A stretch of 64,000 nucleotides of DNA from Candidatus Bathyarchaeum tardum (GTDB lineage: Archaea > Thermoproteota > Bathyarchaeia > Bathyarchaeales > Bathyarchaeaceae): assembly GCA_029762755.1 (NCBI GenBank), contig JARVGH010000001.1:186001-250000 (forward strand), given 5' to 3'. Both the position numbers and the translations under genes were made by a program. Below are positions 45,920 through 55,646 of this stretch, one piece after another. The notes below the pieces were generated by a model. The model was not told the origin of the DNA. It worked only from the letters and a program-made list of their open reading frames with translations, and made no database searches. Positions within the stretch are counted from its first letter, which is position 1. Each line of letters opens with the position of its first letter.

Positions 45920-47279
45920 TACGTTGCAATTAATTGAGTTAGGCAAAAAAGCAGTAAATTTTGCCCTGAAAAGCGGAGCCCAAGAAGCCGAAGCCTTTCT
46001 TGGTTTTTCTTCAGGTACGTCCATAAACATTGAACGGGGTCAAATAGTTAGAAGCGAAAAAAGTGTCGACCAAGGCCTAGGGGTTCGGGCAATTTACCAA
46101 AAGGCAGTTGGTTTTTCTTACACAAACATTCTGACAACTAAAACAGTGGAAGAAACCGCAATTCGAGCCTACAACGCAGCAAAAGCCAGCAAACCTGACC
46201 CCAGTTGGGTCAGTCTTCCTAGTCCCCGAAAATATTATGAAACAAAAGGCACTTACGACAAAAAAGTGGAGGATATGACATCTGACCAGTTAGTAGAGAT
46301 GGCATCTACGCTGTTAAATGCAGTCACCTGTTATGATAAACGGGTTTTAGCTGTTGATGGTGGGGTGGCAACGTCTGTTTTTAGTTCTGTTGTGGTTAAT
46401 TCTCATGGGATTGAAGTTTCTGACATGGGCACTGCCGTTGGATGTTCCATGGAAACCATTGCCCGTGATGGGACAGATGTTACTCCCGCTTGTTTCGAGA
46501 TGGATACTCGCAGAAACTTTGGCATTGACCCCGTAAAGGTTGGAACTGAAGCTGCTAGGCAGGCTGTTTTTTCTTTAAAAGCACAAAAAATGGCTTCTGG
46601 TGTGTTTCCTGTTATTTTTACTCAGGCGGCGTTTCGATCGTTGTTGTATTATACTGTTATTAATGCAATTAAGGGGGATTTTGTTTTACGGGAACGATCT
46701 GCGTTTAAAGACATGCTTGGTAAACAGGTTGCTTCAGACCTTGTTACTGTTTATGATGATGGTCTATTGGAAGGTGGGTTGTTAACGCGAAAGTTTGACG
46801 GTGAGGGAGTTCCCAGCCAGAAAACGGCAGTAATAGAAAATGGTGTTCTGAAAAATTTCTTGTATGACAACTATTCTGCAAATAAAGCTGGACTAAAAAG
46901 TACAGGAAATGCCGCAAGGTCTGGAGGAGAATCTTATGCTTCTACCCCCGTTCTTGAGGCAAACAATTTTGTTTTCCTTTCTGGAAATCAAAGCTCCGCC
47001 CAACTGATTGAACAAATTCAGGACGGTTTGATAGTTTATGGTGTTCAAGGTGCTCACAGCAGCAACCCCGAAAGTGGCGAATTTTCTGTAGTGGCAACTC
47101 CGGCATGGAAAATTGAAAACGGCACAGTAACTCATGCCCTGCGTGATGTTATGATAACTGGGGTTTTCTTTGATGTGATAAAAAACATCTCTGGTCTTGG
47201 AAACAATGTTCGACAACTTGGGCAGCTTGTTGCACCTTGGATTAAAGTAGAAAACGTCAAAGCTGTAGGGGCGCTTTGA
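45903..47279 (+). CDS. tldE: TldE/PmbA partner subunit
   Basis: A 458-aa paralogue of TldD lacking the HExxxH motif. Conserved parts are GVRAIYQKAVGFSYTN, DTRRNFGIDP, VIENGVLKNFLYDNYSANKA and STGNAARSGGESYAS. It starts at TTG 45903 or GTG 45906 within the end of tldD. It forms the substrate-binding half of the heterodimer. Confidence 0.94.
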   Translation: MVAEHNTLQLIELGKKAVNFALKSGAQEAEAFLGFSSGTSINIERGQIVRSEKSVDQGLGVRAIYQKAVGFSYTNILTTKTVEETAIRAYNAAKASKPDPSWVSLPSPRKYYETKGTYDKKVEDMTSDQLVEMASTLLNAVTCYDKRVLAVDGGVATSVFSSVVVNSHGIEVSDMGTAVGCSMETIARDGTDVTPACFEMDTRRNFGIDPVKVGTEAARQAVFSLKAQKMASGVFPVIFTQAAFRSLLYYTVINAIKGDFVLRERSAFKDMLGKQVASDLVTVYDDGLLEGGLLTRKFDGEGVPSQKTAVIENGVLKNFLYDNYSANKAGLKSTGNAARSGGESYASTPVLEANNFVFLSGNQSSAQLIEQIQDGLIVYGVQGAHSSNPESGEFSVVATPAWKIENGTVTHALRDVMITGVFFDVIKNISGLGNNVRQLGQLVAPWIKVENVKAVGAL

Positions 47280-47280
47280 T

Positions 47281-47991
47281 TTGGCTATGGATCCTGTGAA
47301 TCAAGTAAGAAAAGAGTTGCAATCTAAAGTTGATGAAAAATATAAGCAGGGTTCTGGACGTTTTTTCAAAGAAGACGTAAAAGTTTATGGCGTAAGGGTT
47401 CCAGAAGTTAGAGTTATTGCAAAAAACTTTTTTAAGGAAATCAAAGACTCACAAAAAACTAAAATTTTTGGAATGTGTGAAGAACTACTAAAATCTGGTT
47501 ACATCGAAGAAGCTTTTATTGCATATTTTTGTTCAGATTGCATGAAAAAACGCTTTGAAATTGAGGATTTTTTTGTTTTTGAAAAATGGCTTAACTGCTA
47601 TGTTAGTAACTGGGCAGAATGCGACACACTATGCAACCACACAATGGGTTCATTTATCGAAAAATATCCAAATTACATTGAAAACCTCAAAAACTGGACC
47701 AAATCAAACAACCGATGGATGCGAAGAGGCGCAGCCGTTACTCTTATTTTGCCTGCCCGAAAAGGAAAATTTTTAGAAGATATTTTTGAAATCGCTGAAA
47801 GTTTACTGCAAGATAAGGATGATTTGGTGCAGAAAGGATATGGCTGGCTGCTAAAAGAAGCAAGCAAAAAACACCAAAAACAAGTGTTTGAATATGTGCT
47901 GAAAAACAAGGATAAAATGCCCCGAACCGCACTAAGATATGCTATCGAAAAAATGCCTCCTCAACTAAGAAAACAGGCAATGAAAAAATAG
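47281..47991 (+). CDS. AlkD-like DNA alkylation repair protein
   Basis: A 236-aa protein made of helical HEAT-like repeats of the AlkD/AlkC group. Recognisable parts are YGVRVPEVRVIAK, WAECDTLCNHTMGSFIE and NRWMRRGAAVTLILPARKG. AlkD removes alkylated bases without base flipping. Start TTG 47281 or the ATG at 47287, immediately after tldE. The catalytic aspartate and tryptophan region (NWAECD) is present. Convergent with DUF3795. Confidence 0.88.
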   Translation: MAMDPVNQVRKELQSKVDEKYKQGSGRFFKEDVKVYGVRVPEVRVIAKNFFKEIKDSQKTKIFGMCEELLKSGYIEEAFIAYFCSDCMKKRFEIEDFFVFEKWLNCYVSNWAECDTLCNHTMGSFIEKYPNYIENLKNWTKSNNRWMRRGAAVTLILPARKGKFLEDIFEIAESLLQDKDDLVQKGYGWLLKEASKKHQKQVFEYVLKNKDKMPRTALRYAIEKMPPQLRKQAMKK

Positions 47992-47994
47992 TTT

Positions 47995-48432
47995 TCACAG
48001 GTTGCATCTGTAGCATCGTTTTGTGTGGATACATATTACTCCACCACATTTGGGACACGTCCATTTTTGTTTCTCATTTTCTAAAAATGCATCCATGCCC
48101 TTTTCCTTGATGAACTTAAGGTTTTCAATCAAACTCATTTCGTACTTTGTACGATAAACGTAGTCAATCTTTGCTAGGTTCTCACATGCAAAATCTGAGC
48201 AATCAAAACAGTAATCAACTGGCTTTTTTTCTGCTATCCGTTTGCATCCTTTTTTAATAAAAGCACACAAGGATTTTCGTGTTCGACAACCCAGACAAGG
48301 GTGTAATCGCTCTTTTCCATCCATTGTATACCCAAAAAAGGCAACACAAGCTCCACAGTTGATTCCACATTGACTAACTAGTTTTGCATCAAAGTTATCT
48401 TTCAAGTCTAGTTCACCATGAACTAATAACAA
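47995..48432 (-). CDS. DUF3795 cysteine-rich protein
   Basis: A 145-aa DUF3795 protein. Cysteine clusters CGINCGACVAFFG, CLGCRTRKSLCAF, CKRI and YCFDCSDFAC are followed by a C-terminal zinc ribbon CPKCGGVICIHTKRCYRC. Such proteins may bind several metals; function unknown. Convergent with the AlkD-like gene, with 3 bases between. Confidence 0.85.
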   Translation of the reverse strand: MLLVHGELDLKDNFDAKLVSQCGINCGACVAFFGYTMDGKERLHPCLGCRTRKSLCAFIKKGCKRIAEKKPVDYCFDCSDFACENLAKIDYVYRTKYEMSLIENLKFIKEKGMDAFLENEKQKWTCPKCGGVICIHTKRCYRCNL

Positions 48433-48470
48433 ACATTACCCTTTCAAAAGCCACATGTTGTATTGTAGAC

Positions 48471-48953
48471 TCATTGTTTGTTTATAGCCATTTTAATGAA
48501 CTCTACAGGCATCAAAGATTTTTTAGCAATTTCTTCTAGACTCAAACCTTTCATGTTTAATCGTCTAACCACAGTTTCCATTGATTCCCCAAACTCTACT
48601 ATGTGACCGTCTGGGTCTCTGACTCTAAAGGCTCTTTGGCCCCATGGATGTTCAGTTACTGGATGAATAGCCGTTACTTTTTGTTTCATTAACCGCTCAT
48701 ACAAGTTATCTAGGTCTTCAGTTTCAAAATAGATTTCAGAATTATTAGACCCAACACAGATTTTCTTTGCTTCATCTCGAAAAATCAAATTTAAGGCATA
48801 GTCTTTCTCCCAAATAGCTAAACCACCTTCAAAACCAACGTTTTCTCCAAAATCCATTACAATCTTTTGACCAAGAACGACATTGTAAAAATGCTTTGAT
48901 TTCTCAACATCTTCAACTAGTAAAACACAACTACGATAAACTGGACACTTCAT
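48471..48953 (-). CDS. VOC (glyoxalase/bleomycin resistance fold) protein with HTH-like tail
   Basis: A 160-aa VOC protein. Elements are YRSCVLLVEDVEKSKHFYNV, IYFETEDLDNLYERL, HPWGQRAFRVRDPDGHIVEF with metal-site residues. The last 25 residues (LNMKGLSLEEIAKKSLMP) resemble a short helix-turn-helix, an unusual addition. Reaction unknown. Confidence 0.82.
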   Translation of the reverse strand: MKCPVYRSCVLLVEDVEKSKHFYNVVLGQKIVMDFGENVGFEGGLAIWEKDYALNLIFRDEAKKICVGSNNSEIYFETEDLDNLYERLMKQKVTAIHPVTEHPWGQRAFRVRDPDGHIVEFGESMETVVRRLNMKGLSLEEIAKKSLMPVEFIKMAINKQ

Positions 48954-49117
48954 TGATTTAACCCCTAGTAAACAGGATATAATTTACTGCAACATTATAA
49001 AAACATTATATCACTCAAAAACAACACAAAAATTGAATAACAAAAGAATGTGGAAAACCAAAACAACTACAAGTTCCAACTCAAGAAAAAACTCTCAAAA
49101 TATTAACAGATGCAAAA

Positions 49118-49205
49118 TGGCGCGGGGTGCGGGATTTGAACCCGCGTGGCCCTACGGACCACAGACTTAGCAGGCCTGCTCCCTACCAGGCTAGGAGAAC
49201 CCCGC
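49118..49205 (-). tRNA. tRNA-Ser (GCU)
   Basis: A cloverleaf with acceptor GCGGGGT/ACCCCGC, anticodon GCT in CTGCTAAG, a long variable arm (GTGGTCCGTAGGGCCAC) typical of tRNA-Ser, T-loop GTTCAAATC, discriminator G and an encoded CCA. No intron. Confidence 0.96.
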
Positions 49206-49300
49206 ATAGTTTATTGTGTTCATCAAGAAACCTAAAAAAAGTATCTGTTCTAAAGAAACCAAGTTTTTATTAGACAGAACTAAATCTTACTGTAAAACAT

Positions 49301-49378
49301 GGGCCGGTTGTCTAGCTCGGTTAGGATGCAGCCCTTACGCGGCTGAGGTCGCCGGTTCAAATCCGGTCCGGCCCACCA
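49301..49378 (+). tRNA. tRNA-Val (UAC)
   Basis: Acceptor GGGCCGG/CCGGCCC, D arm, anticodon stem CAGCC/GGCTG with loop CTTACGC (anticodon TAC), T arm GCCGG TTCAAAT CCGGT, discriminator A and encoded CCA. No intron. It runs opposite to tRNA-Ser. Confidence 0.96.
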
Positions 49379-49475
49379 CTTATTTCTGCCATGTAATGAA
49401 GAATGCTTTTTATCATATTTACTTAAAAGAATGATAATAGTATAGAATATTTCTTGGAAAGCAGGTCACCAACTC

Positions 49476-49922
49476 ATGCAACATAAAGAAGACCTAACCA
49501 AAACAGGAATGCGAACTTACCTTTTTTTAGTTAAAACTGGAAAACCTGTTGGCCCCCGAGAAGTAATGCGAGGCGCAAAACTAACTAGCCCAAGTGTTGC
49601 CTACAGGAATCTGCAAAAACTCATAGACATGGATTTGGTGCACAAGGACAATTACAGTAATTATGTTGTTAAAGAAAAAATTGCAATCAATGGATATGTT
49701 TGGATAAGAAAACACCTTATTCCTCGCTTTATTATTTTTGGACTTGTTTTCTTAGTTGCACTAATTATTGAAATTGGTATTTTAATACCTCACCTTTTGG
49801 CTGCAACCTCAGTTGAAGGCTCATTTTGGTTGCTAACTGTTGTCACAGTAGTATCTGCTGGAATGTTCTTGGCTGAAGGAATTAAATGGAAAAAGCACAA
49901 ACCATTAATTGACTGGACATAA
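49476..49922 (+). CDS. Winged-helix protein with two membrane helices
   Basis: A 148-aa protein. The N-terminal winged helix (MRTYLFLVKTGKPVGPREVM, SPSVAYRNLQKLIDMDLV) is followed by two hydrophobic helices (LIPRFIIFGLVFLVALIIEIG and LLTVVTVVSAGMFLAEGI) and a basic tail. It is a membrane-tethered DNA-binding protein of unknown regulon. The ATG start lies after GGAAAG. The next gene (membrane protein) begins 126 bases on. Confidence 0.75.
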   Translation: MQHKEDLTKTGMRTYLFLVKTGKPVGPREVMRGAKLTSPSVAYRNLQKLIDMDLVHKDNYSNYVVKEKIAINGYVWIRKHLIPRFIIFGLVFLVALIIEIGILIPHLLAATSVEGSFWLLTVVTVVSAGMFLAEGIKWKKHKPLIDWT

Positions 49923-50047
49923 ACTAACTTTTTGTTGTTCCAGTTCTGGAACAAACTGTTCCTTGAGTAGAACTAAATACGAAAACTTTGTGAATAAATT
50001 TTAAGAAAAAAACTAGTTGAATCTGGATTTGTTTGAGGGAATCGAAT

Positions 50048-51064
50048 ATGGGAAACTGGCTAAAAAATCAATTAGGTTCATATCGGTTCTGGATTTTTAT
50101 TGTTACTCTTTGCTATTTTGGATATGCTATATATTTTTTGATTTTTGGATTAACTTTTACTGTTGGATTAATTTCTGACCAGTACGTCTACAATTTAGTG
50201 AGCAAGAATCCTTGGTGGTGGATCATTTTATATTATGGCAGTGAAGGAGTTTTTGGCACTGTAGCTGGTTTTCTTCGGGTTTTTGCTGGTTGTTTTGCAG
50301 CATATTCGGGTTATTTGTTTTGGAGAAAAGAGGAATTGGCGTTTCCTTTGATTAAGAAAGCAGTAACTAAAGCTTTACTTCTTGAGGCAGTTCATTTCGT
50401 TTCTTTAGGTCTTTCTGTTGTCGGTTCTTTTGTCTACTTTTTTTCAGACGAGCCCCTTTACTATTTTGATGGCACTCCAGCTTTAGTTTATCTCCTAGTT
50501 GCTGGGGTACCCTTACTATCAATGATTCTAATTGTAACTCCTAGTTTGCTAAATCTAAGAAAAAAAATTAACTACAAAGCAGGCAATCAAGAGATCACTA
50601 AATGGGCATGCATTACTGGCGTAGTTTACCTTTTTGTAGTCTTTTGGTTTAATTATTCCATGTCTTGGGCTGGAGTTTTGGTTCCTTATACTACTAAGGC
50701 ATATCAGCAATTTGGATTAGAGTTTTTACTTTTGCCCTTTAATTTCATTAGTTTTGTTGTCACAGTTTTTGGTCTTTTACTACTAGCTATATTTGGATTA
50801 AAACTCACTTTGCCAGCTATTCAAAAGAAGCCTACTCAATTAGAATTTAAACACATCACCGTACTGGTAACTGCTTTAGGAAGTTATTTTCTGTTCAATG
50901 TGATTCTTTATTATTTCACTGGCGGATATGAAGCAAATCCTAGCGTTTGGTACGAAGTTATTGGTCCTCTTCATAACCCATACTTTTGGTGCTTATCCTT
51001 TACTTTCCTAGGAATAGCAATGATGATTCATTTCAAAACAAAAAAGAACAAACCACTCACATAG
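50048..51064 (+). CDS. Multi-pass membrane protein
   Basis: A 338-aa protein with about eight hydrophobic helices and short loops. The start is ATG 50048 after GAGGGAA, giving MGNWLKNQLGSYRFWIFIVT. Aromatic residues are abundant. No family was recognised. It could be cotranscribed with the membrane winged-helix gene before it. Confidence 0.65.
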   Translation: MGNWLKNQLGSYRFWIFIVTLCYFGYAIYFLIFGLTFTVGLISDQYVYNLVSKNPWWWIILYYGSEGVFGTVAGFLRVFAGCFAAYSGYLFWRKEELAFPLIKKAVTKALLLEAVHFVSLGLSVVGSFVYFFSDEPLYYFDGTPALVYLLVAGVPLLSMILIVTPSLLNLRKKINYKAGNQEITKWACITGVVYLFVVFWFNYSMSWAGVLVPYTTKAYQQFGLEFLLLPFNFISFVVTVFGLLLLAIFGLKLTLPAIQKKPTQLEFKHITVLVTALGSYFLFNVILYYFTGGYEANPSVWYEVIGPLHNPYFWCLSFTFLGIAMMIHFKTKKNKPLT

Positions 51065-51298
51065 ACAGTCTTGAAGCTCGCTCGTGATTAGCTCACACAA
51101 ACGTTTCAACTGCTACTTTCTTTAACATAAAATCCTGCTCGGCTAACTACTTTTAACTAACCTATATCCATTTCATCCTGTTTTTATCACTTAGGTGCCT
51201 GTTGTTAGAGCTGCGAAACGTATACTCTAAGAAACAGCAAATCAATAATTAGCTCTCTTCGAAGATTTTGAGTATCCCCCTCAAACAAGAATTGTTCC

Positions 51299-52729
51299 TT
51301 AAGTCACCATTTTAATGCCGTCTGCAACTGCGTCGGCACGTTTGAGGTTATTAATCAAGACATTTCGCCTGTACGAGCTTGTAACAAATTTGGTCAACTG
51401 CTTCACAATATAACCAGGTCGAATAAAGAAATCCTGATACGCGTCATGAATCATTTGCTCAACTTCTTTAGCGGGAACCGCGTCAGAACAAACATCAGAA
51501 ACCATTACTCCTGTTTCCCAGTGTTTTTCTTCATCCACTAAACCTTGGGTTTTGAGTTCTTCCCAGATGTCCGTTCCGGGGAAAGTGGCTAAAATGTTGA
51601 ATTGTGGGATGTCTACTTGCAGTTTTTGGGCAAACTTTAGAGTGTTCCAAATTTCTTGCCTTGTTTCATGAGGTGCCCCAACAATAAACGAAGCAACAAT
51701 AACGTCGATTCCAACTGTTCTTGCCCGCTTAACTGCATCCATAGCCTGTTGGGGCGTGATTTCTTTATCATAATAATCTAAAACTTTCTGGGTGCCGTTT
51801 TCGATGCCAAAATAAATCATCTTACAGTTGGCTCGATACATTTCCTGCAACATTTCTTGAGGACAGTGATCAACCCTGCCTTCTGCAAAAAATTCAACAT
51901 CAACTTTTTCTTCTTTTAATCTTCGGCACATTTTGATGACGCGTTTTGGATTCAAAGTAAAATTGTCATCTACAAACATGAACTGCTTGTAACCTTGGCT
52001 GCTCAAAAGGTGCATCTCTTCCATTATGTTGTCCACAGACCTAGACCGCCAAAGAGTTCGCGCCAATCGCCTGCACCCACAAAAACGGCACTTGTAAACA
52101 CAGCCCCTAGAAGTAACAAAGTTACTGAATTTTTTAGGAGCAACAACTACCCCCGCTGTAGTGTTATGATAATCAATATCCAACAGGGTTCGGTCTGGAA
52201 ACGGTAATGAGTTAATGTCTTTGATTAGGGGTCGGTCAGGTGTTGAAACTATTTCGCCGTTATTTCTGAAGTTAATTCCCAAAACTTTCTTGAGGTCACC
52301 ATTTTTTTTTAAACATTGAGCCAACTCAAGACTGGTATGTTCTCCTTCACCTCGAACGATAAAGTCCACAGCAGGATATTTTTTCAAAATCCGTTCTGCA
52401 TTAAATGTTGCAAAAAAGTTACCGAAAACAACTGAGATGTTGGGGTTTTCTTTTTTTACAGTTTCTGCAATAAGTGCTGCTTTTCTCCCATTAGCGCTGC
52501 AAGTAGAAAAACCAAGAATGTCGGGGTTTTCTTTTTTTACCCAGTCTACAGTATCTTTTAGTGAGTTGCCTTTTGGGGCTTCGTCTATTATTGAGATATC
52601 AATTCCGTTTTCCCATAGGTAAGTTGCAATATACAACATGCCCAAAGGTGGAGCTGCCCCTACCATTTTTTTAACATCTTCGATGGGCATCTCAGGATTT
52701 GGTCCGGGATTGATGAACGAAAATTTCAT
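51299..52729 (-). CDS. B12-binding radical SAM enzyme
   Basis: A 476-aa protein: an N-terminal cobalamin-binding Rossmann domain (DILGFSTCSANGRKA, VVFGNFFATFNAERI, DFIVRGEGEHT), then radical SAM cluster CVYKCRFCGC and the usual barrel motifs (FVDDNFTLNP, YFGIENGTQKVLDYY). This group includes methyltransferases and lipid/hopanoid tailoring enzymes; the substrate is unknown. ATG 52729 after GGAGATATC. It stands alone, flanked by genes of other functions. Confidence 0.88.
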   Translation of the reverse strand: MKFSFINPGPNPEMPIEDVKKMVGAAPPLGMLYIATYLWENGIDISIIDEAPKGNSLKDTVDWVKKENPDILGFSTCSANGRKAALIAETVKKENPNISVVFGNFFATFNAERILKKYPAVDFIVRGEGEHTSLELAQCLKKNGDLKKVLGINFRNNGEIVSTPDRPLIKDINSLPFPDRTLLDIDYHNTTAGVVVAPKKFSNFVTSRGCVYKCRFCGCRRLARTLWRSRSVDNIMEEMHLLSSQGYKQFMFVDDNFTLNPKRVIKMCRRLKEEKVDVEFFAEGRVDHCPQEMLQEMYRANCKMIYFGIENGTQKVLDYYDKEITPQQAMDAVKRARTVGIDVIVASFIVGAPHETRQEIWNTLKFAQKLQVDIPQFNILATFPGTDIWEELKTQGLVDEEKHWETGVMVSDVCSDAVPAKEVEQMIHDAYQDFFIRPGYIVKQLTKFVTSSYRRNVLINNLKRADAVADGIKMVT

Positions 52730-53009
52730 GATATCTCCTTGTTCCAGTCCGTTACTTTTCTGCAGACGCATTTAAGTTTACTGCAATATTTCCTTATCAA
52801 CTCTATTGAACCAACAGCTCCCCTGTGGTGGATATCAATCTTTCATTTGAAAATCTTTTTTCAAGACACAAAAGAAAGTTGATTCTGATTTACCACCGAA
52901 TGTTTTTAATGCATGTTCTAAAGTTGAGTAATTGTGTTTAAAATTCAAACACCACATGAGTATCTCAAATTTACTGCAATTACACAGATTATTGGGGACT
53001 TTGCAAAAA

Positions 53010-55646
53010 ATGGAAAACAAAAACAATCAACAATTATCTTATGATATTAACGAGTTTCTTGCAAACAAACTGGTTTCAGTTTTATGTGTAGATGATGAAG
53101 AAAAATTTCTCAAAACCACAAAACAACTTTTGGAATTAAAAGGAGGATTTACTGTAGAACTTGCTTTTTCTGTTGACGAAGCCTTGCAGAAAATGAGTGA
53201 AAAAACGTTTGATGCTATTGTTTCAGATTATCAGATGCCCCTGAAAAGCGGATTGGATTTTTTGAAGCAATTGCGAGAGAACCGAAATGATATTCCATTT
53301 ATTTTGTTTACTGGAAAAGACAGAGAAGAAGTAGCAATCAAGGCCCTTAATCTTGGTGCAGATAGATACTTTAACAAATTTGGATCCCCCGAAACAGTTT
53401 ATGGTGAACTTATTCATGGGATCCGTCACAGTGTTGCTGAAAGAAAAGTGGAAGAAGCGCTAAGACAATCTGAAGAGAAATATAGAACAATTGTTGAACT
53501 TTCTCCTGACGGCATTGTTTCTGTAAATGCTTATGGAATAATCACTTCAGTAAACCAAGCTGTTTTGGATCGAACTGGTTTTTCCAAAGAAGATTTTCTA
53601 GGGAAACATTTCACCCAATTGGCTGCGTTGCAAAAAGAGCCTCCGCCAAATTATACAGAACTGATTGATTCTTTTTTGAACGGAAAATTTCCTGATAATT
53701 TTGACTTTAATTATACTTGCAAAGATGGAACCCAACGTTCTTCTGATGCCCGTATTGGGTTACTTAAACAAAAAGGGGAGCTTGTAGGACTTCAAGTAAT
53801 ATTTAGAGATATCACTGAACAAAAACAAATGGAACAAAAAACCAAAGAATCTGAAGAAAAATTCAGAACATTAGCCGAGCAGTCACCAAACATGATATTT
53901 ATCAATCAAAATGGGAACGTGGTTTATGCAAATCAAACATGTGCAGAATTAATGGGGTACACAAAAGATGAACTTTATTCGGATGGTTTCAACTTCCTTG
54001 ATATGATCTCTGCAGAATCCAGACAAAGAGTGGAAACAAATTTTCTTAAACATATGAAAGGAGAAGAAATTCCGCCCCATGAATATTCCTTACTGACAAA
54101 AAATGGGAAGACAATCGACACTATAACCACTACAAAATTAATCAAATACAACGGTCAGTTTGCAATTCTTGGAACAATAACTGATATCACTGAACATAAA
54201 AAAATAATTAAAAAACTGAAAAGACACCGCAAAATGGTGGACTATCTCACTGAAAAAATGGGGGTTAAAATTGCAACAATCACCCCAGATTTTCGTGTAG
54301 AATGGGCTAATGCTTATGTTAACAACAAAAATCTTGAATTAACAAGTAAACGTTGTTACGAAATTTTTCATAATCGTAACGATATGTGTCCTGAGTGTGG
54401 AGCCAAGGAAGTTTTTGAAACAGGCAGAGCACTAGTTGTACATCAGCAAAAGGTGCTTGACCCTGATGGGCAGTCTCGTTGGCTTGAAGTATATTCTACA
54501 CCAATTAAAGAAAATGGAAAAACTATATTGGCTTTAGAACTCGCTGTTGACATTTCAAGACGTAAAGAAATGGTCAACTCTTTACGTGAAAATGAAACAA
54601 AACTTAGAGCCTTGCTTGACACTGCACATGTTATAGTTCAATCAGTTGATGCAAATGGCAAATTTGTTTATGTAAATGAACACTGGAAAAAAAGTTTAGG
54701 ATACACTGATGGAGATCTAAAAAATCTGACATTGATGGATATAATACGAAAAGATTACCATGAGCACTGCATGATGCACTTTAAAAAAGTGATAAGTGGA
54801 GAGCTTGTTGAAGATGTTGAAGCAGTTTTTCTTACCAAAAATAGAAAAGAAATAATTGTACGGGGAACTGCCAAACCCATATATCGGGACGGAAAAATCT
54901 ATTCGACAGTCGGTGTTTTCTTAGATATCACTGAAAGCAAAAAAACCGAAGAAAATCTGCGAAAAACATTGATGAATTTATCACGATTAAATGAAAAACT
55001 AGGGGTGGTCGGTAAATTAACTCGTCATGATGCCCGAAATAAACTTTCAGTGATACTCAACAACGTTTTCATTGCCAAAAAAAGATTAACTGAAAACTTA
55101 GATCCCTCAACCTGTTTAGATGCCATTGAAGCAATTTCTGTCCAAATTGGAGAAATTTTTGAGTTCGCTAGAATCTGTGAAAAGGTAGGCACAGAAGACA
55201 TAACATACATTGATGTATGCAAAAGTGTTAATGAAGCCATCATGCTGCTTTCAGGTTCAGATGACAAAAAATTTGTGAACAACTGTGACGGACTAGTAGT
55301 TTTAGCAGACTCTTTACTGCGGCAAATGTTCTACAATCTAATGGATAACTCACTTATCCATGGCAAAAATGTTACTCAAATCAAATTTTTCTTTGAAGAA
55401 CTTGAAAATAAATTGATGCTGGTTTATGAGGATGATGGTGGCGGCATACCCAAACCGGAAAAAAATAAAATTTTCAACGAAGGCTACGGTAAAGGCACAG
55501 GTTACGGACTTTATTTAATCAAAAAAACTTGTGAATCTTACGGCTGGGCAATTGAAGAAACTGGGGTTTGGGGTAAAGGCGCAAAATTCTGTATATCAAT
55601 ACCTGAAATAAATGAATATGGAAAAAAATGTTACATGATAAACTAG
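53010..55646 (+). CDS. REC-PAS histidine kinase
   Basis: An 878-aa soluble sensor kinase. An N-terminal receiver domain (VLCVDDEEKFL, phospho-aspartate in VSDYQMPLKSG, LFTGKD) precedes four PAS domains (VELSPDGIVSVNAYG, LAEQSPNMIFINQNG, NYVN region with CPECG, and TAHVIVQSVDANG), then an H-box-like TRHDARNKLSVILN and an ATPase with DNSLIHG, DDGGGIP and GTGYGLYLI. No membrane helix, so a cytosolic signal is likely. ATG 53010 was chosen; in-frame starts upstream extend to 52932. Confidence 0.88.
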   Translation: MENKNNQQLSYDINEFLANKLVSVLCVDDEEKFLKTTKQLLELKGGFTVELAFSVDEALQKMSEKTFDAIVSDYQMPLKSGLDFLKQLRENRNDIPFILFTGKDREEVAIKALNLGADRYFNKFGSPETVYGELIHGIRHSVAERKVEEALRQSEEKYRTIVELSPDGIVSVNAYGIITSVNQAVLDRTGFSKEDFLGKHFTQLAALQKEPPPNYTELIDSFLNGKFPDNFDFNYTCKDGTQRSSDARIGLLKQKGELVGLQVIFRDITEQKQMEQKTKESEEKFRTLAEQSPNMIFINQNGNVVYANQTCAELMGYTKDELYSDGFNFLDMISAESRQRVETNFLKHMKGEEIPPHEYSLLTKNGKTIDTITTTKLIKYNGQFAILGTITDITEHKKIIKKLKRHRKMVDYLTEKMGVKIATITPDFRVEWANAYVNNKNLELTSKRCYEIFHNRNDMCPECGAKEVFETGRALVVHQQKVLDPDGQSRWLEVYSTPIKENGKTILALELAVDISRRKEMVNSLRENETKLRALLDTAHVIVQSVDANGKFVYVNEHWKKSLGYTDGDLKNLTLMDIIRKDYHEHCMMHFKKVISGELVEDVEAVFLTKNRKEIIVRGTAKPIYRDGKIYSTVGVFLDITESKKTEENLRKTLMNLSRLNEKLGVVGKLTRHDARNKLSVILNNVFIAKKRLTENLDPSTCLDAIEAISVQIGEIFEFARICEKVGTEDITYIDVCKSVNEAIMLLSGSDDKKFVNNCDGLVVLADSLLRQMFYNLMDNSLIHGKNVTQIKFFFEELENKLMLVYEDDGGGIPKPEKNKIFNEGYGKGTGYGLYLIKKTCESYGWAIEETGVWGKGAKFCISIPEINEYGKKCYMIN

